Assembly: GCA_030696045.1 (NCBI GenBank)
Contig: JAUYNO010000019.1
Span: 1 to 64,000, forward strand
Reading direction: 5' to 3'
Length of the DNA stretch: 64,000 bases
Source: Stagnimonas sp.
GTDB taxonomy: Bacteria > Pseudomonadota > Gammaproteobacteria > Nevskiales > Nevskiaceae
This document shows, piece by piece, positions 7,800-15,894 of the stretch. How positions within the stretch are numbered: the stretch's first letter is position 1; each line of letters begins with the position of its first letter. The notes under the pieces are model-generated. The model did not search any database. It was not told where the DNA came from and was given only the letters and a program-made list of their open reading frames with translations. The translations under genes and the position numbers were made by a program.

Positions 7800-8753
7800 A
7801 TGTCCGTCTTCGCTATCGCCTTCCTGGTCTTCGCCGCGGTCACGCTCTACAAGGGCGTGGTCACCGTGCCGCAGGGCATGGAATACACCATCGAACGCTT
7901 CGGTAAGTTCCGCGCCACCTTCGGGCCGGGCCTGCACTGGCTGGTGCCTTATGTCGACCGCATCGGCCGCCGGCTGTCGATGATGGAACAGGTGCTGGAC
8001 GTGCCCTCGCAGGAGGTCATCACCAAGGACAACGCCATGGTCGGCGTCGACGGCGTGGTGTTCTACCAGGTGCTCAACGCGCCCAAGGCGGCCTACGAGG
8101 TGCAGCAGCTGGAGTACGCGATCCTCAACCTGACCCAGACCAACCTGCGCACGGTGATGGGCTCGATGGACCTCGACGAGCTGCTCAGCCAGCGCGATCA
8201 CATCAACCTCAAGTTGCTGGCGGTGGTCGATCAGGCCACCTCGCCCTGGGGCATCAAGGTGACCCGCATCGAGGTCAAGGACATCCGGCCGCCGGCCGAT
8301 CTGGTCGAGTCGATGGCGCGACAGATGAAGGCCGAGCGCGACAAGCGCGCCAACATCCTGGAAGCCGAGGGCTTCCGCCAGGCCGCCATCCTCAAGGCCG
8401 AGGGCGAGAAGCTGTCGCAGATCCTGCGCGCCGAGGGCGAGCAGCAGCAGGCCATCCTCGACGCCGAGGGCCGCAAGGAGGCCGCCTACCGCGACGCCGA
8501 CGCCCGTGAGCGCGAGGCCCAGGCCGAGGCCCGCGCCACCATCATGGTGAGCGAGGCGGTGGCCAAGGGCGATGTCCAGGCGCTCAACTACTTCATCGCC
8601 CAGAAGTACGTCGAGGCGCTGAAGGAAATGGCGCTGTCACCGAACCAGAAGACCGTCTACCTGCCGCTCGATGCGATGGGTGTGATCGGCGCCATCGGTG
8701 GCGTCGCCGAGCTGGCCAAGAACGCCGGCAAGCTCGCTCCGATCAAGGGCTAG
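7800..8753 (+). CDS. SPFH/stomatin-like membrane protein (QmcA/paraslipin type)
   Basis: A 317-residue protein: N-terminal membrane anchor (VFAIAFLVFAAVTLY), SPFH/band 7 domain (VPQGMEYTIERFGKF, PGLHWLVPYVDRI, DIRPPADLVESMARQMKAER), then a long alanine/glutamate coiled coil (ILEAEGFRQAAILKAEGEK...). It forms large membrane oligomers linked to membrane microdomains and protease regulation. It is followed after 3 bases by an NfeD-type gene, the usual SPFH/NfeD operon pairing. Confidence 0.93.
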   Translation: MSVFAIAFLVFAAVTLYKGVVTVPQGMEYTIERFGKFRATFGPGLHWLVPYVDRIGRRLSMMEQVLDVPSQEVITKDNAMVGVDGVVFYQVLNAPKAAYEVQQLEYAILNLTQTNLRTVMGSMDLDELLSQRDHINLKLLAVVDQATSPWGIKVTRIEVKDIRPPADLVESMARQMKAERDKRANILEAEGFRQAAILKAEGEKLSQILRAEGEQQQAILDAEGRKEAAYRDADAREREAQAEARATIMVSEAVAKGDVQALNYFIAQKYVEALKEMALSPNQKTVYLPLDAMGVIGAIGGVAELAKNAGKLAPIKG

Positions 8754-8756
8754 GTC

Positions 8757-9188
8757 ATGGACGGCCTCGTGTTCTGGCATTGGTGGGTGCTGGGCTTCGG
8801 TCTGCTGGTGGCGGAGATCCTGCTGCCCGGCACCTTCTGCCTGTGGATGGGCCTGGCGGCCTTCACCACCGGCCTGGCCGCCTGGCTGATGCCAAACCTG
8901 CACTGGCAGACCGAGGTGGTGATCTGGGCGGTGCTGTCGTTCGTCGCGGTCGGGCTCTGGTTCCGCTTCAAGCCGATGAGCAAGGATGCGCCCGATACCG
9001 GCCTGAACCAGCGCGGTCGCGGCTATGTCGGCCAGGTGTTCGTGCTGGTGGAGCCGATTGCCGAAGGCGTCGGCAAGGCCCGGGTCGAGGACGGCGTCTG
9101 GCAGGTGCACGGCCCCGAGCTGCCCGCCGGCGCCCGGGTGCGGGTGACCGGCGTCGAGGGCACCAGCCTGCGGGTCGAGCCGGCCTGA
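8757..9188 (+). CDS. NfeD family membrane protein
   Basis: A 143-residue short NfeD: two or three transmembrane segments (WHWWVLGFGLLVAEILLPG, then WMGLAAFTTGLAAWL and VVIWAVLSFVAVGLWFRF) and a C-terminal OB-like beta domain (GQVFVLVEPIAEG, ARVRVTGVEGTSLRVEPA). NfeD proteins are obligate partners of SPFH proteins, and the gene lies 3 bases after the SPFH gene. There is no ClpP-like protease part, so this is the short NfeD1b-type form. Confidence 0.92.
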   Translation: MDGLVFWHWWVLGFGLLVAEILLPGTFCLWMGLAAFTTGLAAWLMPNLHWQTEVVIWAVLSFVAVGLWFRFKPMSKDAPDTGLNQRGRGYVGQVFVLVEPIAEGVGKARVEDGVWQVHGPELPAGARVRVTGVEGTSLRVEPA

Positions 9189-9189
9189 G

Positions 9190-9888
9190 GTGGCAAGCTC
9201 GCCGCCACCGCAGCCGACGACCCGCGCCCGCCTCACCCTGCCCGGCAACATCTACAGCCTGGGCGAGGAAGTCGCCCACGCGGTGACCCACGGCGTCGGC
9301 GCCTTCGCCGCCATCGCCGGGCTGACCATCCTGGTCGCCAAGGCGGCGCTGTACGGCAGCGCCATCCACGTGGTGGCCGCCAGCGTGTTCGGCGCCGCCC
9401 TGGTGCTGATGTACGCCGCCTCCACCCTGTTCCACAGCATTCCGCTGCCGCGCAGCAAGCAGGTGCTGCGCATCATCGACCACTGCTGCATCTACATCCT
9501 GATCGCCGGCAGCTACACGCCGTTCACCCTGGTGACCCTGCGTGGCGCCTGGGGCTGGAGCCTGTTCGCCCTAGTCTGGGGCCTGGCGGCGGTCGGCATC
9601 GTGTTCAAGATCTTCACCACCGGCCGCTTCGAGAAGCTGTCGCTGGCGATCTACCTGGGCATGGGCTGGTGTGCCCTGGTGGCGGTCAAGCCGCTGCTGG
9701 CGACTCTGCCGGCGGGCGGGCTGTGGCTGCTGCTGGCAGGCGGCCTGGCCTACAGCCTGGGGGTGATCTTCTACGTCTGGGAACGGCTGCCCTACCACCA
9801 CGCGATCTGGCACCTGTTCGTGCTCGCCGGCAGCGTGCTGCACTACTTCGCCATCCTGTTCTACGTGCTGCCGTCCGGCGCCGCCTGA
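9190..9888 (+). CDS. Hemolysin III (HlyIII/PAQR) family protein, copy 1
   Basis: A seven-helix membrane protein of 232 residues with PAQR/HlyIII motifs: EEVAHAVTHGVGA, the ASTLFHS segment, IIDHCCIYILIAGSYTPF and the C-terminal HHAIWHLFVLAGSVLHY. These His/Ser/Asp residues build the metal site in this superfamily. It begins with GTG one base after the nfeD stop, implying translational coupling. A second paralogue follows 40 bases downstream. Confidence 0.9.
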   Translation: MASSPPPQPTTRARLTLPGNIYSLGEEVAHAVTHGVGAFAAIAGLTILVAKAALYGSAIHVVAASVFGAALVLMYAASTLFHSIPLPRSKQVLRIIDHCCIYILIAGSYTPFTLVTLRGAWGWSLFALVWGLAAVGIVFKIFTTGRFEKLSLAIYLGMGWCALVAVKPLLATLPAGGLWLLLAGGLAYSLGVIFYVWERLPYHHAIWHLFVLAGSVLHYFAILFYVLPSGAA

Positions 9889-9928
9889 AGGGATGGTCAG
9901 CGTCCGGCCATTCCGTTAGCGTGGTGGC

Positions 9929-10612
9929 ATGGCCTCCCTGCCGCAGTCCCGCCGCCGCAGCGCTCCGCCCGCCTACTCGGTGGCCGAGGAGATCGCCCAT
10001 ACCGTGACCCACGGCGTCGGCGCCCTGGCGGCGATCGCCGGGCTGACCGTGCTGGCCGCGCGCGCCGCCATGTACGGCGAGTACATCCACGTCGTCGCCT
10101 GCAGCGCCTTCGGGGTGGCGATGCTGCTCACCTACCTGGCCTCGGCGATCTATCACAGCGTGCCGCTGTCACTGCTGCCCAATGCCAAGCACGTGCTGCG
10201 CGCCATCGACCAGTCCTTCGTCTACGTGCTGATCGCCGGCACCTACACGCCGTTCTGCCTGATCGTGCTGGACGGCCCGATCGGCCTCTGGCTGTTCGGC
10301 GCCACCTGGACCCTGGCGCTGACCGCCATCGCCTTCCGGATGCTGTCGCCAGACCTGCACGAGCGCATCGCCCTGTGGGTCTACCTGGCCCTGGGCTGGG
10401 GTGCGCTGCCGCTGATGTCGGCGCTGGCCGAGGGCCTGCCGCGCCAGGGCCTGTGGCTGCTGATCGCCGGCGGCTTTGCCTATACCGCCGGGGTGGGCTT
10501 CTACCTGCAGACCCGGCTGCCCTACCACCACGCGATCTGGCACCTGTTCACCCTGCTAGGCTCCGGCCTGCACTACTTCGCGGTGCTGCTGTACGTCATC
10601 CCGGAGATCTGA
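9929..10612 (+). CDS. Hemolysin III (HlyIII/PAQR) family protein, copy 2
   Basis: A tandem paralogue of the preceding gene (227 residues) keeping EEIAHTVTHGVGA, ASAIYHS, AIDQSFVYVLIAGTYTPF and HHAIWHLFTLLGSGLHY. In the third motif the His of copy 1 (IIDHC) is Gln (AIDQS); the N- and C-terminal metal-site histidines are kept. Its stop overlaps the start of the PPK2 gene (TGATG). The duplication appears old, since the two copies differ at many positions. Confidence 0.9.
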   Translation: MASLPQSRRRSAPPAYSVAEEIAHTVTHGVGALAAIAGLTVLAARAAMYGEYIHVVACSAFGVAMLLTYLASAIYHSVPLSLLPNAKHVLRAIDQSFVYVLIAGTYTPFCLIVLDGPIGLWLFGATWTLALTAIAFRMLSPDLHERIALWVYLALGWGALPLMSALAEGLPRQGLWLLIAGGFAYTAGVGFYLQTRLPYHHAIWHLFTLLGSGLHYFAVLLYVIPEI

Positions 10613-11556
10613 TGAGCGACTACACCGCCCCCGAGAGCCGCTGGCGGGTGCCCTACGACGAGGGCTTCAAGATCGCCAAGGCCGCGACCACGCCGCCGCG
10701 CGACAGCCACGACAAGCAATGGAACAAAGCGCGGCTGGCCAAGATGGTGGCGCGCATCGACCAGCTGCAGCAGATCCTCTACGCCCACGATCACCGATCC
10801 CTGCTGCTGATCTTTCAGGCCATGGACGCCGCCGGCAAGGATTCCACCATCCGCGCCGTGCTCAGCGGCGTCAACCCGGCCGGCTGCCAGGTGAGCAGCT
10901 TCAAGCAGCCGAGCATGAACGAGCTGGACCACGACTTTCTCTGGCGCACCGGCCTGGCGCTGCCGGAGCGCGGCCGCATCGGCGTGTTCAACCGCAGCTA
11001 CTACGAGGAAGTGCTGACCGTGCGCGTGCATCCGGAGTACCTGCGCGGCCAGCGCCTGCCGAAGCAGCCGGACGACATCGAGAAGCTCTGGCAGCAGCGC
11101 TACGAGTCGATCCGCGACCACGAGAAACACCTGGCCCGCAACGGCACCGTCATCCTCAAGTTCTGGCTCAACGTCAGCAAGGACGAGCAGCGCGACCGCT
11201 TCCTGGCCCGCCTCGACGAGCCGGAGAAGAACTGGAAATTCAACGGCGGCGACGTCGGTGAGCGGGAACACTGGCGGGCCTACATGGCCGCCTACGAGGA
11301 CGCGCTCAAGGCCACCAGCCGCCCGTACGCGCCCTGGTATGCCATCCCGGCCGACTCCAAGAGCTATATGCGGCTGACGGTGGCCGAGATCGTGGTGCAG
11401 GCGCTGGAGGCGATGAACCTGCGCTACCCGGTGCTGGACGCCGCCGAGCAGCAGCGCTTCGCCGAGATGCGCCGCAGCCTGGTCGAGAACGAGGCCCCGA
11501 AGCTGGGGCTGAAAGAGCGGCGCCTGCGCGCCGCCCGGCCCCGGCCGGCCGGCTGA
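10612..11556 (+). CDS. PPK2 family polyphosphate kinase / polyP:nucleotide phosphotransferase
   Basis: A 314-residue PPK2 enzyme that transfers phosphate between polyphosphate and nucleotides. Walker A is MDAAGKDS (71-78), preceded by LLIFQA; Walker B-like FNRSYYEEVL lies at about 126-135; a lid-type segment is KNWKFNGGDVGEREHW. The overall pattern (SSFKQPS, LWRT, ILKFWLNVSKDEQRDRF) matches the single-domain PPK2 group. The start ATG overlaps the stop of the HlyIII gene, so it is coupled to it. The direction (NMP or NDP phosphorylation) cannot be read from sequence here. Confidence 0.93.
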   Translation: MSDYTAPESRWRVPYDEGFKIAKAATTPPRDSHDKQWNKARLAKMVARIDQLQQILYAHDHRSLLLIFQAMDAAGKDSTIRAVLSGVNPAGCQVSSFKQPSMNELDHDFLWRTGLALPERGRIGVFNRSYYEEVLTVRVHPEYLRGQRLPKQPDDIEKLWQQRYESIRDHEKHLARNGTVILKFWLNVSKDEQRDRFLARLDEPEKNWKFNGGDVGEREHWRAYMAAYEDALKATSRPYAPWYAIPADSKSYMRLTVAEIVVQALEAMNLRYPVLDAAEQQRFAEMRRSLVENEAPKLGLKERRLRAARPRPAG

Positions 11557-11567
11557 ACCCGGGCCTG

Positions 11568-12818
11568 ATGCGCCCGTCCTACCGCTGGGGCCTGCTGCTG
11601 TCGCTGTATTTCAGCCAGGGCCTGCCCTACGGCTTCTTCACCCAGGCGCTGCCGGTGCTGCTGCGCGAGGACGGCGTCTCGCTGGCGCGCATCGGCCTCT
11701 CCGGCCTGCTGTTCCTGCCCTGGGCGCTGAAGTGGATCTGGGCACCCTGGGTCGATGCCCACGGCCTGCGCAAGCACTGGATCATTCCGCTGCAGCTGGC
11801 CACCATCCTCACCGCCGTGGTGCTGGCGATGGCTGACGGATCACTGTTCTGGCTCAAGATCGCCATCGTGCTGAGCGCGCTGTTCGCGGCCACCCAGGAC
11901 GTGCCCACCGATGCCCTGGCCGTGAACCTGCTGGGCGCCAGCGAACGCGGCCTCGGCAATGCCGTGCAGGTCGGCGGCTATCGGCTGGGGATGGTGCTGG
12001 GCGGCGGCCTGCTGATGATCGTGCTCGATCACCTGGGCTGGAGCGCCGCCTTCCTCGCCATGGCGGCTTTCCTGGCGCTGACGCTGTGGCCGATCTGGCG
12101 CTTTCCCGAACGGCAGCTGCTGCCGCCACCCGAGCACCGCGCGCCGCGCGCCAATCCGCTCGCCGGTGTCTGGTCCCGGCTGCGCGTGCCCGGCATGGGC
12201 GCGCTGCTGATCTGGCTGATCGCCTACAAGTTCGGCGACAGCATGGCGTCGTCGATGGTGAAGCCCTATCTGGTCGATGCCGGCTGGAGCAAGACCGAGA
12301 TCGGGCTCTGGTCCGGCATCGCCGGCTCCGGCGGCGGCCTGCTCGGCGCCCTGCTGGGCGGGCTGGCGGCGGACCGCCTCGGCCGCCGACGCGCCCTGCT
12401 CGCCTGCGGCCTCGCGCAAACTGCCGCCGTGGCCCTGTACGCCCTGCACGCCGCCGGCCTCGGCGACGCCACGATGCTGAAAGCCGCTGTCGCGCTCGAA
12501 CACATCCTCGGCGGCATGGCGACGGTGGCGCTGTTCACCCTGATGATGGACGCCAGCGATCCCGCGCACGCCGGCACCGACTACAGCCTGCAGGCCTGCG
12601 GCATCGTGATCGCCACTGGCCTCGCCGGCCGGGTCGGCGGCCTGGTCGGCGACGCACTCGGCTATGGCGCGCTGTTCGCGCTCTCGACCCTGCTCTCCGG
12701 CGCCGGCTGTGCCCTGCTGCTGTGGGCGCTGGCCGCGCGGCTGGTACCGGCGCGGCTCAGTGAGGCGATCGCATCAGGGCGGCAAGACCGTAGCGTGCGC
12801 ACCGCGCACGATCATTGA
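11568..12818 (+). CDS. MFS transporter (PAT/AmpG-RhtX-like)
   Basis: A 416-residue twelve-helix transporter. The N-terminal GLPYGFFTQALPVLLREDGV, the KWIWAPWVD loop and the AATQDVPTDALAVNLL motif resemble the peptide/AcCoA transporter group (AmpG, RhtX/FptX). Between the halves is an MFS-type GGLAADRLGRRRA loop. Possible substrates are muropeptides or siderophores; none can be chosen. The last dozen residues (SVRTAHDH and neighbours) are encoded by the left arm of a palindromic repeat, so the native C-terminus was probably different. It follows ppk2 after 11 bases. Confidence 0.85.
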   Translation: MRPSYRWGLLLSLYFSQGLPYGFFTQALPVLLREDGVSLARIGLSGLLFLPWALKWIWAPWVDAHGLRKHWIIPLQLATILTAVVLAMADGSLFWLKIAIVLSALFAATQDVPTDALAVNLLGASERGLGNAVQVGGYRLGMVLGGGLLMIVLDHLGWSAAFLAMAAFLALTLWPIWRFPERQLLPPPEHRAPRANPLAGVWSRLRVPGMGALLIWLIAYKFGDSMASSMVKPYLVDAGWSKTEIGLWSGIAGSGGGLLGALLGGLAADRLGRRRALLACGLAQTAAVALYALHAAGLGDATMLKAAVALEHILGGMATVALFTLMMDASDPAHAGTDYSLQACGIVIATGLAGRVGGLVGDALGYGALFALSTLLSGAGCALLLWALAARLVPARLSEAIASGRQDRSVRTAHDH

Positions 12819-12857
12819 AACAAGGTCGTCCTGCGTGCGCGGTGCGCACGCTACGGT
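12787..12857. repeat. Perfect 24-bp inverted repeat (23-nt loop) at a convergent gene junction
   Basis: The left arm 12787-12810 begins ACCGTAGCGTGCGCACC; the right arm 12834-12857 is its exact reverse complement. The loop is 12811-12833. The left arm encodes the end of the MFS transporter, and the right arm ends 2 bases before the stop codon of the opposing small gene. It may act as a bidirectional terminator, but has no T tracts, and the sequence looks like a dispersed palindromic repeat. Confidence 0.85.
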
Positions 12858-12858
12858 G

Positions 12859-13065
12859 CTAGATGCGCAGCTTCGGCACGTAGCCGAGCACCTGGAACAG
12901 CCGCTGGCCCCAGGTCGGCGACAGCAGCACCGGCTGCGGCGGAACCCGGCGCCCGCCCGTGGTCCGCGCCTCGCGCTCCGCCTTCAGGCGGCGTTCTTCG
13001 GCCATGGCCAGGAACAGTTCGTTCATCATCGTCTCCTTCGAATAGGTGGGGTTCACTCGGAACAC
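12859..13065 (-). CDS. Small protein of unknown function
   Basis: An unrecognised 68-residue basic protein ending TWGQRLFQVLGYVPKLRI. Two starts are supported: GTG at 13065 with AGGAGG seven bases upstream, and ATG at 13029 or 13026 with AGGAG just upstream, giving 55-56 residues beginning MNELFLAMAEERRLKAER. The internal start has the more protein-like beginning (an amphipathic helix). It is divergent from the YafY-type regulator across 87 bp, which often marks a regulated target. No homologous family recognised. Confidence 0.55.
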   Translation of the reverse strand: MFRVNPTYSKETMMNELFLAMAEERRLKAEREARTTGGRRVPPQPVLLSPTWGQRLFQVLGYVPKLRI

Positions 13066-13152
13066 GGGGCACCTCCTGTGCGGTGGGTACGGGATGCAGC
13101 CTGCGCTCGAACTAGGGCGAAAACGGCCCTATTTCGGAATACCCTAGGCGCC

Positions 13153-14103
13153 ATGTCACGACCGACCCTGCGGGTGCTCAGCGCCCTGGAATTGCTGCAA
13201 GCGCGCGGCCGCCTGAGCGGCGCCGAGCTGGCCGAGCGCCTGGGCGTGGACCGCCGCACCGTGCGCCGCTACATCGCCAAACTGGAGGAGCTGGGCATAC
13301 CCCTGGTCGCCGACCAGGGCCGCGACGGCGGCTACCGGCTGATCCCCGGCTACAAGCTGCCGCCGCTGATGTTCAGCGACGACGAGGCGCTGGCACTGTC
13401 GGTGGGACTGATCGCGGCGCGCAGCCTGGGTCTGGCCGAGGCCGCGCCAGCCGCAGCCAGCGCCCAGGCCAAACTCGAGCGGGTCATGCCCGAGGCGCTG
13501 CGCAAGCGCATCGCGGCGCTGGGCGAGACCGTGACCCTGGACCTGAGCCGTCCGGCCGCGAGCTTCGACAACGGCGTGCTGGTGACGCTCAGCGCCGCCG
13601 CCCAGCGCCGGCAGCGGGTGCACCTGCGCTACCGGGCAGCGCCGGGCGAGGACAGTGCCCGCGACTTCGACCCCTACGGCCTGGTCTACCGGGCCGGCCG
13701 CTGGTACGTGGCCGGCCACTGCCATCTGCGCCGGGAGCTGCGCTCCTTCCGCCTGGACCGGGTGCGCTCGGTGCAGCCGGTGCCGCAGTTCTTCGCCCGC
13801 CCGGAGCGCTTCGACGTGCTGGATTTCCTCAAGGACTCGATCGCCAAGATGCCGCGAGCGCATGCCATCGAGCTGAGGCTGCACACCGATCTCGCGACCG
13901 CCCAGAAGGAGCTGTTCTCTTCCTTTGGCCTGCTGGAATGGACCGGCGAGGCGGTGCATCTGCACGGCCATGCCGACGACCTTGACTGGTACGCGCGCGA
14001 GCTGGCGCGTCTGCCGTTCGACTTCGAGGTGCTGCGGCCGCTGGCGCTACGCGAGGCCCTGGGGCGACTCGCGCTGCGACTGTCGCAACCGGCTACCGGC
14101 TGA
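13153..14103 (+). CDS. YafY/WYL-domain transcriptional regulator
   Basis: A 316-residue regulator: N-terminal helix-turn-helix (LRVLSALELLQARGRLSGAE, then LGVDRRTVRRYIAKLEELG), then a WYL domain (VHLRYRAAPGEDSARDFDPY, GLVYRAGRWYVAGHCHLR, SFRLDRVRSVQP) and a C-terminal WCX region. WYL domains sense small ligands or nucleic acids. The chosen ATG begins exactly at the HTH. Likely partners are the divergent small gene upstream and the convergent DUF1579 gene 5 bases downstream; regulators of this type often sit beside DUF1579-like or VOC genes. Confidence 0.92.
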   Translation: MSRPTLRVLSALELLQARGRLSGAELAERLGVDRRTVRRYIAKLEELGIPLVADQGRDGGYRLIPGYKLPPLMFSDDEALALSVGLIAARSLGLAEAAPAAASAQAKLERVMPEALRKRIAALGETVTLDLSRPAASFDNGVLVTLSAAAQRRQRVHLRYRAAPGEDSARDFDPYGLVYRAGRWYVAGHCHLRRELRSFRLDRVRSVQPVPQFFARPERFDVLDFLKDSIAKMPRAHAIELRLHTDLATAQKELFSSFGLLEWTGEAVHLHGHADDLDWYARELARLPFDFEVLRPLALREALGRLALRLSQPATG

Positions 14104-14108
14104 GCCGC

Positions 14109-14567
14109 TCAGCGCTGCCAGTGAATCCGTACCGCCAACTCCGGCTGCCCCCCGGGCTCGATGTTGTGCATCAGCAGTTCCAGCCGGTCGGCTTCATCCA
14201 GCCGCAGGCTCAGGCTCCAGCCCCAGTCGGGGCCGGGCGGCGCGGCGTAGTGGCCGAGCACCGAGAAGCCTTCGGCGCTGGCGCTGCCGTGGCAGTGCAT
14301 GATCGCGGCACCGGAGTGGAAGGAATCGACCCAGCTGGCGCTGACCTCGGCGTCCGGGTTGTCGTTGCCGACCAGCAGCAGGCCGGCCTGCGCCGCGCCC
14401 TCGAAACTCCAGCGGTAGCGCAGGCTAAGGAACTTGCCCATGGCCTCGCTGGCGATGCTCAGCGTGCAGGGCGAGACCGTGTGCGGCGCTGCCTTGGGAT
14501 CGAACCACAGGCTCTTCTCACCAGACCAGTCGCCCAGCAGGCGGTCGTGCAGGCGGCTCAGTTTCAT
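14109..14567 (-). CDS. DUF1579-like protein
   Basis: A 152-residue soluble protein with the pattern of DUF1579 family members: LHDRLLGDWSGEKSLWFDP near the start, SLRYRWSFEG, LLLVGNDNPDAEVSASWVDSFH and a terminal beta-strand LAVRIHWQR. The fold is probably a lipocalin-like beta barrel; function is unknown. The start at 14567 has GGAG at good spacing. It ends 5 bases from the convergent regulator. Confidence 0.75.
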   Translation of the reverse strand: MKLSRLHDRLLGDWSGEKSLWFDPKAAPHTVSPCTLSIASEAMGKFLSLRYRWSFEGAAQAGLLLVGNDNPDAEVSASWVDSFHSGAAIMHCHGSASAEGFSVLGHYAAPPGPDWGWSLSLRLDEADRLELLMHNIEPGGQPELAVRIHWQR

Positions 14568-14631
14568 GCGCTGTCTCCGGTTGCTGCGAGGAGTGTAGCC
14601 GCCTCCCGGCGAGGCCGGCGGAAAAGGCCTT

Positions 14632-15894
14632 TTAGAATCGCAGGCGCGCGCGGGCACCGCCCTCGGGCCGGTTCTCCAGGCTCAGCTGCCAGTGCAGGCG
14701 CGCCGCCAGGGTGGCGGCGATGTAGAGGCCCATGCCGGTGCCGCCGTCGCGGCCCCGGCTGCGGGGCGCGAACACCTGGGGCAGCTCCTCGGCCGGTATG
14801 CCAGGGCCGTCGTCATCGACCACCAGGCCCTGGGCATCCAGCCACACCCGCACCACGCCCGGCCCGCTGCGGCCGGCCTGGGCCGCAGCGCGTAGGGAAT
14901 TGCGCAGCAGATTGCTGACGATCACCGCCACCGCGCCCGGCGGCGCCACCACGGTACAGGCTTGCAGCTGCCAGTCGACGGCGGTGACATCGAGTTGCGC
15001 CGCGCACAGCGCCGGCAGGCATTCGTGCAGGGCCAGGGCCTCGGCGGCCGGGGCGGCGTGGGTGCGCGACAGCCAGAGCAGGGCGTCGAGATCCTGCTGG
15101 GCGCTGCGTGCGGCGCGCAGGATGCGCCCCACCGGCGCCCCCGGCGTGGCCTGCTCCAGCACTTCGGCGGCGCCCTGGATCACCGCCAGCGGCGTGCGCA
15201 GCTCGTGGCTGGCGCTGGCGGCGAAGGCGCGCTCGCGCTCGACCAACTGGTCGATGCGCTGCATGTGGCTGTTGAGCGCCTGAGTGATCACCGCCAGTTC
15301 GCTGTCCGGCGCCGGCGCCGGCAGCCGGGCGCCGCGCTGCTCCGGATCGAGCCCGTGCAGGTCGGCGACCAGGCCGTCGAGAGGCGCCAGGGTCTGCCGC
15401 GCCAGGCGGCCCGCCGCCCACCAGCCGAGACCGGCGGTGAGCAGCACGCCCAGCAGCAGGGTCGCCATCAGCAGTTGCTCGCGCAGCTGCAGGGATTCGT
15501 CGCTGTAGCTGAGATAGGCGGTGTCGTCGCCCGCCAGCTGGCGCACCAGCACGAAGTAGCGGTGCGGCTCGACCACGACCTCGCGATGGCTGCCCGGCGC
15601 CAGGCGCCAGATCGCCGCCGGCGGCGGCGGGCCGCCGCGCGCGGGCCGGTAGTAGCGCAGGGTCTCGCCCTGCAGCTCGCCGGGGCCCGGCACCACGTCG
15701 GCGTTCACCAGATAGCGCATCTCGCGCTCCAGCAGATCGGCCAGCATGGTGTGTTCGAGATAGCGCTCGACCGCGAGAAAGCCCAGGCCCAGCAGCAGCA
15801 CGCTGCCCAGCGACAGCGCGAGCAGGGTCGAGGCCAGCCGCCGCCGCAGCCGGTGCCCGCCGATGCCGGAGGTGCTAGCTGTCGAGGACGGCAA
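14632..15894 (-). CDS. Sensor histidine kinase
   Basis: A 420-residue inner-membrane kinase: two transmembrane helices (about 20-42 and 143-161) enclosing a periplasmic sensor of about 100 residues, a HAMP-like linker, the H box FAASASHELRTPLAVIQG with phospho-accepting His230, an N box (VSNLLRNSLRAA), G1 (VDDDGPGIPAEEL) and G2 (GGTGMGLYIA). The start overlaps the response regulator by 20 bases, so the pair is co-translated. The signal is unknown. Confidence 0.95.
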   Translation of the reverse strand: MPSSTASTSGIGGHRLRRRLASTLLALSLGSVLLLGLGFLAVERYLEHTMLADLLEREMRYLVNADVVPGPGELQGETLRYYRPARGGPPPPAAIWRLAPGSHREVVVEPHRYFVLVRQLAGDDTAYLSYSDESLQLREQLLMATLLLGVLLTAGLGWWAAGRLARQTLAPLDGLVADLHGLDPEQRGARLPAPAPDSELAVITQALNSHMQRIDQLVERERAFAASASHELRTPLAVIQGAAEVLEQATPGAPVGRILRAARSAQQDLDALLWLSRTHAAPAAEALALHECLPALCAAQLDVTAVDWQLQACTVVAPPGAVAVIVSNLLRNSLRAAAQAGRSGPGVVRVWLDAQGLVVDDDGPGIPAEELPQVFAPRSRGRDGGTGMGLYIAATLAARLHWQLSLENRPEGGARARLRF

